Shown here one piece after another: positions 47,150 through 60,621 of a DNA stretch of 64,000 bases. Source of the stretch: Isoetes taiwanensis (Eukaryota; Streptophyta; Lycopodiopsida; Isoetales; Isoetaceae); the NCBI GenBank assembly GCA_021234155.1, contig JAJEKV010000030.1:16916003-16980002 (forward strand), given 5' to 3'. Position 1 is the first letter of the stretch. Each line of letters begins with the position of its first letter. A program made the position numbers and the translations under genes. The notes beneath the pieces are model-generated. The model worked only from the letters and a program-made list of their open reading frames with translations, had not been told where the DNA came from and did not search any database.

Positions 47150-47640
47150 TAGCGACGTCGTTAGCACCGTCACATTGACGTATTAGAGACGTCAGACATC
47201 GCATGAGGACGTCTTGCAAATGTTGCACGGACGTTGCAAATGACGTTGCCTAGGATTCGTCGCAGGGCGACGTCACGTCGCAGGTGAAACATCATGTTTG
47301 CGACGTCCGTGACGTCGCTGTGACGTTGTTAATACGTCGCTAGGACGTTCTAATCTCGTTCTATTTACGTTACCCATGAAACGTTGTTTTCGACGTGCGT
47401 GCAACATATTTGCAACGGCCAAAACGTCCTTCACACGTCGTCGTGACGTCTTTAAGACGTTGTTAATACGTCGCTAGGACGTTCTAATCTCGTTCTATTT
47501 ACGTTACCCATGAAACGTTGTTTTCGACGTGCGTGCAACATATTTGCAACGTCCAGAACGTCCTTCACACATTGTCGTAACGTCTTTAAGACGTTGTTCT
47601 TTACGTTACAAACACGTTGTTTTGACGTTTCAAATGGCAT
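47150..47640. repeat. CACTA subterminal repeats (GACGT words)
   Basis: Dozens of ACGT-core words (GACGTC, ACGTTG, ACGTCG), including a 100-bp internal duplication (47315-47400 and 47455-47545). CACTA transposases bind such clustered subterminal words. Confidence 0.85.
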
Positions 47641-47907
47641 TTTCATTGTGACATCATATTTAGCATGTTTTTGTTGCGACGTGTAACAATTTTAATAAAA
47701 AAAAAATGTAAGAAGCTTGAAAGTCATTTTCTAAAGAATATTGAATAAGAAGAAACAAAAATAGAATAGAATAGAGTATATATTTATGTGTCATGAAACA
47801 AGAAGAGTAAGAAAAAATCGTGTCAAAAAGAAGTCACTATGTGATGCCTATATCTAATCATCTGGAACATCACACTCACCATCAGAACTATAATAGCGAT
47901 CATTCTC

Positions 47908-49708
<1,801 letters not shown>

Positions 49709-50220
49709 TCTAAAATTTGTAAAATATGTTACAACACAAATAAATAGCTTAAAAGAATATCATAAAAAACCTGGAGTATGGTCCTCCGATCGATCACTCC
49801 TTACTCTCCTAACTGGAGCATCGCTTTGAGGTAGTGCTTGATTTCTTTGAGGTCTTGCGTGGCCCCCTAAATTTATATTCCACAATTTTTAAGTATAACA
49901 AAAAATTATATTCCAAAATTATTTTTAATTATAAATTGCTAAATGTATTTTATTCTCCATGGTCAAGGGCATTCTCATAGTGTCAAACTTCTATATATGA
50001 TCTTTCTAGAACTTACCTAGATGCATGGGGTATGACGGGATGCATGGGGTATGAAAGTGACAATATCCTTGAATCAAGAACATATATCCTTCACAAATGC
50101 ATACACTACAATTGTTCATAAACACATACACTTCAACTAAAAGCATAGACTCCTATAAGAAAAAAAGCATCCGTGCAAATATTATTATCTTCTCCATCTA
50201 TCTTCTATCTCCGTCAAAAA

Positions 50221-52261
50221 TCAACTATCATTTCCATCAGTGTCATAAGCTGATTCCGAGTTATCTCCTGCCAATCCATCAGTGTCTTCTACAGGCTCGT
50301 CCTCGGGCAAAGTTGCATGTTCAAAAGTATCAGAGGGTTCCTCATCTACTCTCATGCTTTCTTCCACTTTGGGCTCCTTGAAAAAATACGACGAGACCTC
50401 GGTGAAGATTGTATGACAAACCACCAATCACTATCACTCCGATCAGGCATGAAGAAAACACCGCAAAATAATTGTCATTTAGATTGCTATTTAGAAGCGA
50501 AATCCATAGCACTTGAACCAACCTGCTCACAATTCTCTAAAAAACAATCGCTTTGAGCCACAATATAATTTTGTGGAGTTAATAGAAAAGAAACCACTGA
50601 TGTCATTTCTTACAGTTGGTCTTGGGCCTCTAAGTTGCAGATCAAACCAATCGACATCAAACACAATGGTCTTAAAGTCACCACCGACATCAACTTCCAT
50701 GATGGTTTTCAATGTGCCAACCCACCAACCTCAGGCTTGAGCTCGACACGATCTGCTACACTTGATTGGAACTCCATCTCAAACGATGTCATAATTCCAC
50801 AATCAAACGTCTTTCTATTCTTGTCACCATTGTGTACTCGATAGTGGGTACCATTCCACCACATAGAGGAATAAGATTGGAACTGCACATAACAAGAAAA
50901 TAAGTAACTAGCTCCCATTGGTAAATGATATTTAGAGATGTAACTATATTTATACATACCTGCTTCATAACCCCTTGTGCATATGACCTTTCAACTGAGG
51001 TAACCAATTCACCTTCATTAATCGCGTCATGCATTGCATTGCATACCCAATCTTGTGTCATCCTATCTGGAAAGCATTCATATCCAACTGGAAATGGACC
51101 TCGTCGATTTAATTGTCTCCACGATTTTCTTTTTTGCTCTCTTTCTTTCTTTTCATCCTCATATCGGGCAAGCCATTTCTCCATCTCCTTGGCATTGTAA
51201 AGCAAAAAATTATTTATTTTAGCTTGAGCTTCTGGAGTAAATACCTTCTGGATGCCATTACCCTCAGTCACGATACCCACATTCTTCTCCTCTTCTTCAT
51301 CTTTCCATAGTCATGGAGCTCCTGGATGCAAGTCAATGATGAACTCTGTCATATAAAATAAAGATTCTCGTGCTAACCACCCTTCAGCCATGCTGCCCTC
51401 TGGACGTGCCCTCTGATGCACCATATCTTTTAAGACCTTCATAAACCTTTCCACAAAGAACATCCACCTGGCATGGACGGTCCCTGCAAGTTCAATCTCT
51501 TCCACAAGATGCACTAAAAGATGAGGCTGGATGTCCAGAAAGCTTGTAGGAAATTCTTTCTCTAACAAACAACATGCCTCAACCATCTTCACCTTCATCT
51601 CGTCTATCTCATGCCTTGGGATCTGCTTTTGTGAAATCCATCTACAAAATTTTTAGCAATAAATTTTAGAAATGGTTCATAGAATCACATAAGTAAAAAA
51701 ATATATGCAATTGCATTTACCTTATAACCTTCGATAGTGTACATATCGCTTCTAAAGGGCCTGTACTTAAAGCACCCCTCAAAGACAATGGCATAAAGAA
51801 CTACATATTTAACATAGTAAAAGGAAATATCAAACATAATGCTTGTCATACATCATAAATAAAGAAATGCTTACATGAAGAAGCTTGTGCCAATCGTGAG
51901 ACTTGAGACCTGTAAGCTCCCCAGTGGATGAAAATGCTCCATGTAAGGAGTGCATGAAACCAGTTGGGGTGCGAAGGATTTTGAGATCTTCAAGGACTCC
52001 CCTTTGATCAACCTTACTAAGAACCCAAGCCGCATTTGGAGCATAGCCTTCATTATCGAGCCATGCTTTCTTCTTTGTATTTGTCAACTTGAGATCCATC
52101 CTTGCACTTGCCGTGTCTTTCTCACCAAATAAATGCCTCCATAAAGAGTTTCCTACATTCTTGAAAATGTGCATCGGATCAAGAAGGTGTTGAATCAAAA
52201 GGCCAGTCCAATACGGGAGTTTATAGAAAACTGATTTCCTTCTCATCCCATGAATCAACAC
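50221..52261 (-). pseudogene. CACTA transposase Tnp2, 3' part
   Basis: In order on minus: Transposase_21 region (KSVFYKLPYWTGLLIQHLLD then PMHIFKNV, and later TGLKSHDWHKLLH; 51830-52261), DUF4218 (CCLLEKEFPTSFLDIQPHLL then VHLVEEIELAGTVHARWMFF and RPEGSMAEGW; 51311-51598), a charged segment (50960-51280), a DUF4216-like part (VFDVDWFDLQ; LFCGVFFMPDRSDSDWWFVI near 50430-50700) and an acidic end (50221). The 5' half is missing. Introns and shifts separate the frames. It cuts and joins CACTA termini in intact elements. Confidence 0.85.
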
Positions 52262-52268
52262 CTACTGC

Positions 52269-52345
52269 AGCCATGCCATGCCATCAACACCTACTGCCAT
52301 GCCATACCATCAACACCTACTGCCATGCCATGCTATCAACACCTA
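52269..52345. repeat. CCATGCCAT / CAACACCTACTG minisatellite
   Basis: Short unit ATCAACACCTACTGCCATGCC repeated three to four times. A related shorter array is at 44985-45015, at the start of the left duplicate. Confidence 0.85.
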
Positions 52346-53899
52346 CTGCAGCGACTGAGATGCAACAACAGGGCCTTTATTATTCTGCCATCAACACCTC
52401 CTGCAACGGTAAGCCCTGTTCTTTATTGTTCCTCCTGTTCTATCTAGCCAGGGTTAGAAAAAAAAGTTCTTAAAACTAGAAATTTGCCTGTATTTGTTCT
52501 TAGTTCTTAGATTTATGTAAAAAAACTACAGTTAGAGAAAATCCACGAGGGAATTTCCCGAGGCTGCCCCGCCAGATGAGGCGGCGCCTAGGCGGCGAAG
52601 CCGCAGCCCCAACGAGTCTGGCGGGCCGCCGAGAAAATATTCCCAAGGGTATCTTCGAGATAAGTAGTTTCCTATTACGAACGAGACAGAGTGAGAAGGA
52701 TTGATTACGACTATGGCGGCTACGGTGGAAATCCTTGTATATTGTTTTAAAACGACTTTTGTCCTTGATGAACGAGCTCTGTGTAGCCAAAAAGCTTGGT
52801 AAATAAATATCCGGCCCTCATTCTTTCTTTGTTTTGAGAAAACCCCCTGTTACCCCCTGTTACCCAATGATTTTCTAGATCGAATATGAAAGGAGCTTTC
52901 AACCAAACATCATTCTGGACCTCATAGCAAATATCAAGTGGTATGTTGGACCAATTCCACTTCAGACTAATTCCGACCTAATCTTACTCCAACATCACCT
53001 GTCTGTTTTGTCTAAAAGTGGTTTATTGCTTTTGTCATTGTTGGTGACAATCAATGCAACATCACCTGTATGTTTTGTTCTAAAAGTGGTTTATTGTCAT
53101 TGTTGGTGACAATCAATGCAACAAGACCCTGTCTGTTTTGTCTAAAAGTGCTTTTGTCATTGTTCGTGACATTCAATCAAACTGGAGTTTAATAGTTGAC
53201 CCAATCTCGTTATGGCTACATGCGGCAAAGTCCTAGGCGCTTCACAAAATTTCCGGTTCAAAAAATAATTTCCTTGTTCATATAAAATGTCGCAGGATAC
53301 ATGGTCGATCGAAAAAGAGGAGTATTAAGGGTTTTTCCCATTCAATTTCATATAGATTTCATATAGGTAGTATTTTTTTCGTTTGAAAAAATAAGTTATA
53401 GGGTATTCTTTTTTTATATGTTTGGTTAGTATGTTTTTATTTTATTTTAATGGTTCTCTAATTATACTTATGTATATTTCCACGTAATAAACCGCCAGGG
53501 CCAGGCCAAAGGAATAAAATTCCAAATTTTCAGTTCATTCCTTTCTTTATCCAACAAGGATCTGATAATAGAAGTTTGGCAATCGAGCGGGATCGGAGGC
53601 GTAGATTCTTTTCTACCCTTTCTTTCTACTTTCGATGCCGATTTGATTGTTAAGGCCCAAGGATTATCATATCAAAAATGTTTCAGATGATCAAATTAGT
53701 ACTAACATGCATAACCATTTAGAAGGTCTTTCGAACCTGTGGTTATTGGCGACATCCAAGCAGTCACGTAATGTATCAAGAAACTACAATCTCAAAAAAA
53801 GGACATCATCTCTTATAACACACCAAAACACATAGGACTAAACACATATCATTCACACATAAAGCTCATGTTTATTATTAGAGTATCGAAACAAAATAA

Positions 53900-54027
53900 A
53901 TGACAAGCAGTAGTAGCATTTTCGTGTCCACTATAGAAGGGCAAACTCTTCATCAACGGTATTCTGGACATTGACCTCACCAACGCCATGTAGTTCGGTC
54001 AAAACATCATCAATATCCTCCAACAAT
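53900..54027 (-). pseudogene. Receptor kinase tail remnant, copy 6
   Basis: Duplicate of 46620-46745, again ending at a CACTACAACCCC terminus (54028). Confidence 0.8.
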
Positions 54028-54414
54028 CACTACAACCCCAACATTTGCTCCACAGCTAAAAACAACAGTAAAAACACAATACGGGTTGTTTTTTGAAGAT
54101 TTGAGAAAAACCTACACGTAGTTATACGGAGGTGTGGTTTTTCAAGGATATGCTGTAGTTTTTCTTGAGGAGCCATAGCTTTTTTTCTAAAGAATGTGTG
54201 GTTTCTTAAGGAGGCGTACTTTCTATTGATATCTGAATGTAAAATACATGCGTTATTGGCTATACTATTCTTTACATAACAGGCCAGGCCTTTTAAGGTA
54301 GTGGTTTTTTGAGGTGTGGATTTTCATGGTTTTCTAAAACTCCATGTATGACCAAGTTGTCCACATGCCATTATTGCCAGCCAAAAAATGACAGCATACA
54401 AGAGCTATATGCAT

Positions 54415-55184
54415 CACTACTACAGAACGGGCTATTAGCGACGTCATTAGCAACGTCACATTGACGTATTAGAGACGTCAGACGTCGCATGAGGACGTCT
54501 TGCAAATGTTGCACGGACGTTGCAAATGACGTCGCCTAGATTCGCCGCGCAGGCGACGCCACGCCGCAGTGAAACGTCATGTTTGGCGGCGCCGGCAGCG
54601 GACGTTGTTAATACGCCGCTAGGACGCTCTAATCTCGCTCTATTTACGCTACCCATGAAACGTTGTTTTCGACGCGGCGCGTAAAACATATTTGCAACGC
54701 CAAAACGCCCTTCACATCGCCGACGGACGCCTTTAAGACGTTGTTAATACGTCGCTAGGACGTTCTAATCTCGTTCTATTTACGTTACCCATGAAACGTT
54801 GTTTTCGACGTGCGTGCAACATATTTGCAACGTCCAGAACGTCCTTCACACGTCTTTAAGACGTTGTTCTTTATGTTACAAACACGTTGTTTTGACGTTT
54901 CAAATGGCATTTTCATTGTGACATCGTATTTAACATGTTTTTGTTGCGACGTGTAACAATTTTAATAAAAAAAAATGTAAGAAGCTTGAAAGTTATTTTC
55001 TAAAGAATATTGAATAATAAGAAACAAAAATAGAATAGAATAGAGTATATATTTATGTGTCATGAAACAAGAAGAGTAAGAAAAAATCGTGTCAAAAAGA
55101 AGTCACTATGTGATGCCTATATCTAATCATCTGGAACATCACACTCACCATCAGAACTATCATAGCGATCATTCTCTGTTGATG

Positions 55185-55272
<88 letters not shown>

Positions 55273-55288
55273 TGTACGATTGTCATTG
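54415..55288 (-). mobile_element. Second CACTA terminus, truncated
   Basis: CACTACTACAGAACGGGC at 54415, subterminal repeats, then the poly-Asp C-terminus of the second gene (55123-55288, intact end DSSDGECDVPDD). It is cut by the LINE insertion. Confidence 0.82.
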
Positions 55289-55407
55289 TTTTTTTTTGAA
55301 GGATGTGAGGCTCTTTTTATTGACAAGAACAAAGGCACAATACACAATGCACAGATAGGAATAAAACCCTAGTGGATAGGCTGACCCAACTAGGCAAAAA
55401 CACCCGT

Positions 55408-56046
55408 CTATGCATAAGAAGAACACCGTAAATACGTCTGCCAAATTATCTCTTTTTTATCATCAGCTAGAGAAGAGCAACGATAAGCTTTAGTGATCTT
55501 CTGCTGAGCACAATGGAGAAGCTGTTGATCAGAGATGTGTGCACCTTGGAAAATCCACAAACGTCGCCTCTGCCAGATAGACCACAAAATCCAACTAGAA
55601 GTAAGATGAAATGCCCGCTTACACAAACTAGGCCAAACAGGGGGATAAAGTGCAAGTAGGATCTCCTGGCTAGTGAGAGATACACTGAAAAGAGTGAACA
55701 ACCACTCCCAAGCAAGCCGTAGATGATCGCACAAGAAGAAGCAATGTTCAATAGTTTCAACACGTTGGCCACAGAGAGGGCAACGATCTGAGACTCTAGG
55801 ATTCATCTTGTGAACCAAGACATTCACTCGAACACATCTATGGAGAATTTGCCATCGCAACGCTGACACTTTAGGGTGGAGCAATTTATCCCATGTCCAC
55901 ATCCAAACACTTCTCCACCGTGGTTGAGGAACCCAAGATGCCGCTACTTTGGGATGGGGAAGAGGCTCACAATCTAAAAGCAGCCTGTACGTGGAAGAAA
56001 CAAACTTTTCTGGCCTAAGACGTGCATCACATATCCAAATAGGCAC
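55408..56046 (-). pseudogene. LINE C-terminal zf-RVT domain
   Basis: 212-codon frame with LHRCVRVNVLVHKMNPRVSD then RCPLCGQRVETIEHCFFLC, the C-x2-C...H-x4-C zinc-binding region after plant LINE reverse transcriptases. Confidence 0.88.
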
Positions 56047-56118
56047 ATCGGCCTATGGTTGCTGCACATTGGATGGCAAAAAATCAGCCACCCTAGCCCG
56101 TGATTTGCCGATCCCATC

Positions 56119-58288
56119 TCAGATAACGTAAATCTCGCCCCGAAAAGCCTCCCATGACAAAAGATGACCAGAATCATACCAAGCCGCAATCGTTAAAACC
56201 CCAAATAGCCGCCAACGCCAACGGGGTCTTTGGATGTACAAGCCATTACAAAAGGTCAGCCGATCATGCATACCTTGCGTGGGAAGCCACCAACATGACA
56301 TTGACAATGAAGCACACGCTTTGGGGATTAACATGGAATAAAGATCTAACCGCATCCCGTGAAGCAAGCGCACCTTTAAGGAATGGGGAAGCATTTGGAT
56401 ATGGATGCAGAGGATACAACAAGGCCCATGGGAGACTAGGCTTGATAGTTGCCTTGTGAAAGGGGAGACACTGCAGAAGTGATTGCCGCACCAACCTTAA
56501 GCCAGGAGAGTTATCTTTATCAAGAAGGAGCCTCCAAATGAACTTTGAAATCATGACCTGGCTTTGCGCATTTTAAGTCCAACATTCCAAGCCCACCACC
56601 AAACCGCTTTAGGCTTGATGCACTTAGCCCAGGATACCTTAACAACAGCACCTTCCGATGTACCACCTCAGATGAAATTCCTGACAATATAGACGATCTC
56701 ATTCATCTTACATTGAGGACCCAGTAAGACAGATGCCATATAGACATGGGTGTTGCTGAGGACGGACCTTGCAACTGTGATCCTACCAGGCAAGGATAAC
56801 TTAGCCACCTTCCACCGTAATGATGTTTCTCAAGACCTTTAATGATCTCATCCCAAGCACATGAGGCGTAAACATGCACCCCCCACAGAATGCCCAAAAG
56901 CTTTGTGGGTTGACCCATGAGGAAGCACCGTCCAAGGATAGTCAAGAATACAAGAGGGAACAACACTATCCAGTGTCCATAGAGCAGTGCACTTTCTCCA
57001 ACCCACAAGAACTCCAGAGGCCGTGGGAAAAAAGTATCTAGGAGCAAACTTAGCATTATGGAGATTTTCATCATTGGCCATAAGAAAAAGGAAAGTGTCA
57101 TCAAAGATACCGATTACACACCTCCTGAGAACCATCCAACATGGGCGCACTCGGATGACACCTTCTCGAAGCTGCAACATCAAAGAGTTGAGACAACACT
57201 TCGCAACAATAGTGAAGAGCAAGGGCGCCAAAGGACAACCCCGCCGGATCCCCCACCAACAAGAAAGATCCGGGGATGGCTCACCTTGAAAAGCACCGTA
57301 GACCGTGGCCGACACATGAAGCTTCATAACATCACGGTGAATGCCTCTCCAAAACCCAAAGCAAGAAGGCATTTCTCCAAAAATACCCAATCCACACTGT
57401 CATAGGCTTTAGCAAAGTCTAGTTTGAGGAACACCACTTGATGACCCTACAAGCGAGCCCAATACATGCCCTCATATGCAGCCGCAACATTGTTCAAGAT
57501 GCATCGGCCAGGGAGAAAGCCAGACTGTGTAGAAGAAATTGACTCAAATTTAAAGATGTTATGCGACCTTGTCGGCCGGGGCTTTAGCAAATATTTTGTA
57601 GACGATGAGAGCAAGGTGATAGGACGCCACCGAAAATGGATCTAGGCTCTTTGCACTTTGGAATGAGAGAGATGCATCCAGTGTTGAGGATCTTATCTAA
57701 GCTTTGCGAATGCTGAAAGTCACAAAAAGCAGCATAGACATCATCGTTGAGCCAAGGCCAGCAAGCTTGAAAGAACTCAATAAGGAAGCCGTCAAGACCA
57801 GGACATTTATCATGCTTCAAATGAAACACAGCCTCCTTCAAGTCCTCTCTTGTGATATTCGATTCAAGCAATCTCTTTTTCTCAGCAGAAATAATTGGAC
57901 GTACCTTAGACAACACAGCAGTCTGCATATCCTCCTGGAATGGCATGGGGTGCTGAGCAAAGAAGGAAGAGAAATGATCAAAAAGATATTGCTTGAGTTG
58001 CACTGGGTCAGAAATAAGAGAGCCATCGGGAAGCTTGAGGGAGTGGACAGATGTTGCCTGCCTTCTCCTTTTGGATGCTGCAAAGAAAAAGCGAGTACAC
58101 CTATCCCCATCTTTGAACCATTGCAAACCAGCCTTCACTCGAGCATGCCGAACCTGTTCATTTTCCAACGGTTTAATTCGTGAAAGAACTAGCTTTTCTC
58201 TGGCCCCATTAGAGGGAACATGAGAGCGACAAATCGCAAGTTCACCATACAATGCAGAAAGTTTCTCTCTTGTCTCTAATGCTCGCAC
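56119..58288 (-). pseudogene. LINE reverse transcriptase, frame-broken
   Basis: N-terminal part 57584-58288 (WFKDGDRCTRFFFAASKRRR; HDKCPGLDGFLIEFFQACWP) is followed in other frames by GIRRGCPLAPLLFTI and GIFDDTFLFL (the (Y/F)xDD active site written as F-D-D) at 56900-57400, and by downstream segments to 56119. Several shifts and stops make it inactive. Confidence 0.85.
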
Positions 58289-58294
58289 TCTGCC

Positions 58295-58710
58295 TCATTC
58301 CTTAGCGAGAGACTTAACAGCAGAAAGAGCTGCAACTAAACCAGCCATGCCTCTTCTAGAGGAAAATGCTTGGGACCAAGCGTGCTGACAGCGAGTTTGT
58401 AAGTCCACATTCTCTAAGAACGTGACATTAAACTTGAAATAAGTTCTGGTTGGTCTTCGACAGTTAGCCACATTGCAGGAGAAAAGTTGGGGATGGTGAT
58501 CAGAGATAGAACCATCCAAAAGGTTATGCCTACGGAAATTCAAGAGATCATGAGCCGCATGAGCATTGAAATAGCCTCTATCATGACGGGCATATGCCCT
58601 ACCAACACCAATCCAGCCATTACACCAAGTAAAAGATGAATCGCCCTCAATTTCTGTAAGCCCACAGTCATGAAGGAGGCGCACCCACTGATCACGTTCA
58701 ACTACACATG
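58295..58710 (-). pseudogene. LINE endonuclease, C-terminal part
   Basis: Frame contains SSFTWCNG, YARHDRGYFNA and SISDHHPQLFS (the SDH of apurinic-type endonucleases). The first residues of the open frame (to about QTSQRDYLPCVV) derive from the adjacent inverted element, so the frame is chimeric at its start. Confidence 0.82.
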
Positions 58711-58923
58711 GTAGATAGTCTCTTTGACTTGTTTGTAAATTACAGTTTTGTATGAGCCATGCTCCGAGCTTCTTTGTACTCAATAAGTAATGAAAAAATT
58801 AATTTATTTGTCTCACTTACACCTGTGCAAATAACAATTGTGTAATTATCAATGTGTTTTCTCAATTGTGTGATCTGAAATGTAATTATAAATTGTGAAT
58901 CTCAAGTGTTTTCTTGCTGACAG

Positions 58924-59693
58924 GTGAATCATCTAATTCAGGGAGAAAGCTCATTATCTTTGACTTAAATTCTGTGTTGGGCAAGAGTGTGCACAAGAAT
59001 GAAAATATTAACTCAAGATACCAACACATCCAGAAAGATGAGCTTCAATTTAATATAGGAAATGTGTTTTTTTTGCGGGCAGCCGGGTTAGCATCACAAG
59101 TAGCATTTGTAAGAGAAGGGTTTGATGTTGCCATCTGGTCTTCACTCACTTCTAAAAATCTTTACCCAATTGTGGAACATATTTGTGATGCTTTTTCCAT
59201 AAAGTCAAGTTTGTTTACAATCGGGGAGCAAGTGGGACTCGCCACACAAACACCCTACTGAACCTCAAAAGGGGTTGTTTTTGAAACCATTAGCTGTGGT
59301 ATGGAAAGAGTACCCAGATTACTATGGACATACAGTTCTGATCAACGACGAAAAGATACAAATCCACTTTGAATCATGTAGGAAGCTACATATGTCCTTT
59401 CTCTTGGACACCGATATTAGCCGGGCGATTGATTGCTTGTCATGGAGCTCATTCCATGGCTTAATGGATTCAAAATGGCTGAAGATGGTATAGTTTATGT
59501 GAAAGAACATCCAATGACTAATGCAAAGCAGATAGCATATCGAGGCGGTGGGAACAGATTTTGTCGGCAAACTATGGCAAGAACTTGGGTGCTCACGCCT
59601 AAATTTAGTCAATATACTGAGCAAGGAATGGAGAAACCGCCATCATGTTATTGGCCTCTCGACCGCCCATTGTTGGTACAGACTTTGACCCGA
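58924..59693 (+). pseudogene. FCP1/HAD-like domain exon, second copy
   Basis: After acceptor TTGCTGACAG: KLIIFDLNSVLGKS, GFDVAIWSSLTSKN and GHTVLINDEKIQ. It retains Trp (CPFSWTPILA) where the first copy has a stop, but has its own shifts (NVFFLRAAGLASQ instead of RFFYCRPGLAS). It shares the NLK/RGCF shift with the first copy. Confidence 0.65.
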
Positions 59694-59830
59694 TGTACAA
59701 ATTCAAATGTTATGAATATATGTATCAAAGTTTTTGTTCATTGCACTTGAGTACTCTTTTTTCTTGTCTTTCTTATTGGTACAATTATGAGTGTGTATAC
59801 ATAATTAAGTGATCTTCATTTGCTTTGTAG

Positions 59831-60254
59831 ATGAATGGACCAAAACACAAAAGACTATTAAGAAACTAAGAGATAGAGTTCTCACTGCACCCGTGAGGTA
59901 ATACAAACCAACACAAGCCGCAAGTACATAGGGTTGGGGACCGATTATCGCCTCTATACTGCTGTTCCTGAACTTTGGGAAAAGGTTGAGCATATTGAAA
60001 ATTATGAGGAACGAGCAACCATGAAATGTATATTGGCAAAGAAATCACTTGTTGCACAACCCTTGGGGAAGGCACGGTCCCGAAGATGCAGCCATGTAGG
60101 ATGGAGTGGTTTGCCGCTGGCACATGCTATAGAAACCGCATGGACTACTGCTTTAGAGGATATCTCTTCACCTCTACGGGCCGGAAGACATGATGCAATA
60201 GTCATAAGATATCGTGCTCCTACCGACATTTTGAAGCTTGGTCATGAATTATGA
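59831..60254 (+). pseudogene. Last exon of the partner gene, second copy
   Basis: After acceptor TGCTTTGTAG: frame to ...TDILKLGHEL stop. Uninterrupted from about 59934; small shifts near 59890. Counterpart of 23720-24147. Confidence 0.55.
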
Positions 60255-60621
60255 GCCATGCTCATTTTCGGGTGTGTTGTATTTATGTTTACAATATAAA
60301 TATATCAACCATTTGTACATGAAAACCTGTCCATTTCTTATCTTGTCTATTTCTTATCTTTGCGATGACTGAAACTATTTTTAATGTTTATGCAATTCAA
60401 CTTTCTTATGTTCAATTCTAATCAACTTACACTTAACAAATTTTTATAATATTTCGAATGTACAACAGATGTACATAAGATGTACATCTGTTGTACATCT
60501 TATGTACATTGATGTACATAATGCACTTCAAGTAGTCCAGGTTCTTCCTTCTTATCTTTTATATGAACAAAGTATTACAATATTTCCGAAAGTACCACAG
60601 ATCCGACTTAGTCCATGTCAT

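Larger units (their letters stand above)
52372..55288. repeat. Direct duplication, right copy
   Basis: Matches 45055-48063; interrupted at 55288 by the A-tail of a LINE. Contains a 190-bp patch (about 54535-54725) of clustered T-to-C differences. Confidence 0.92.
55289..58710 (-). mobile_element. Plant L1-type LINE, degenerate and 5' truncated
   Basis: A-tail (T-run 55289-55297 on plus), then minus-strand zf-RVT, reverse transcriptase and C-terminal endonuclease segments in the order of plant L1 LINEs. The 5' side stops at about 58710 against the inverted Sola-like copy, not against the expected continuation of the duplicated CACTA sequence. No target duplication could be matched. Confidence 0.88.
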
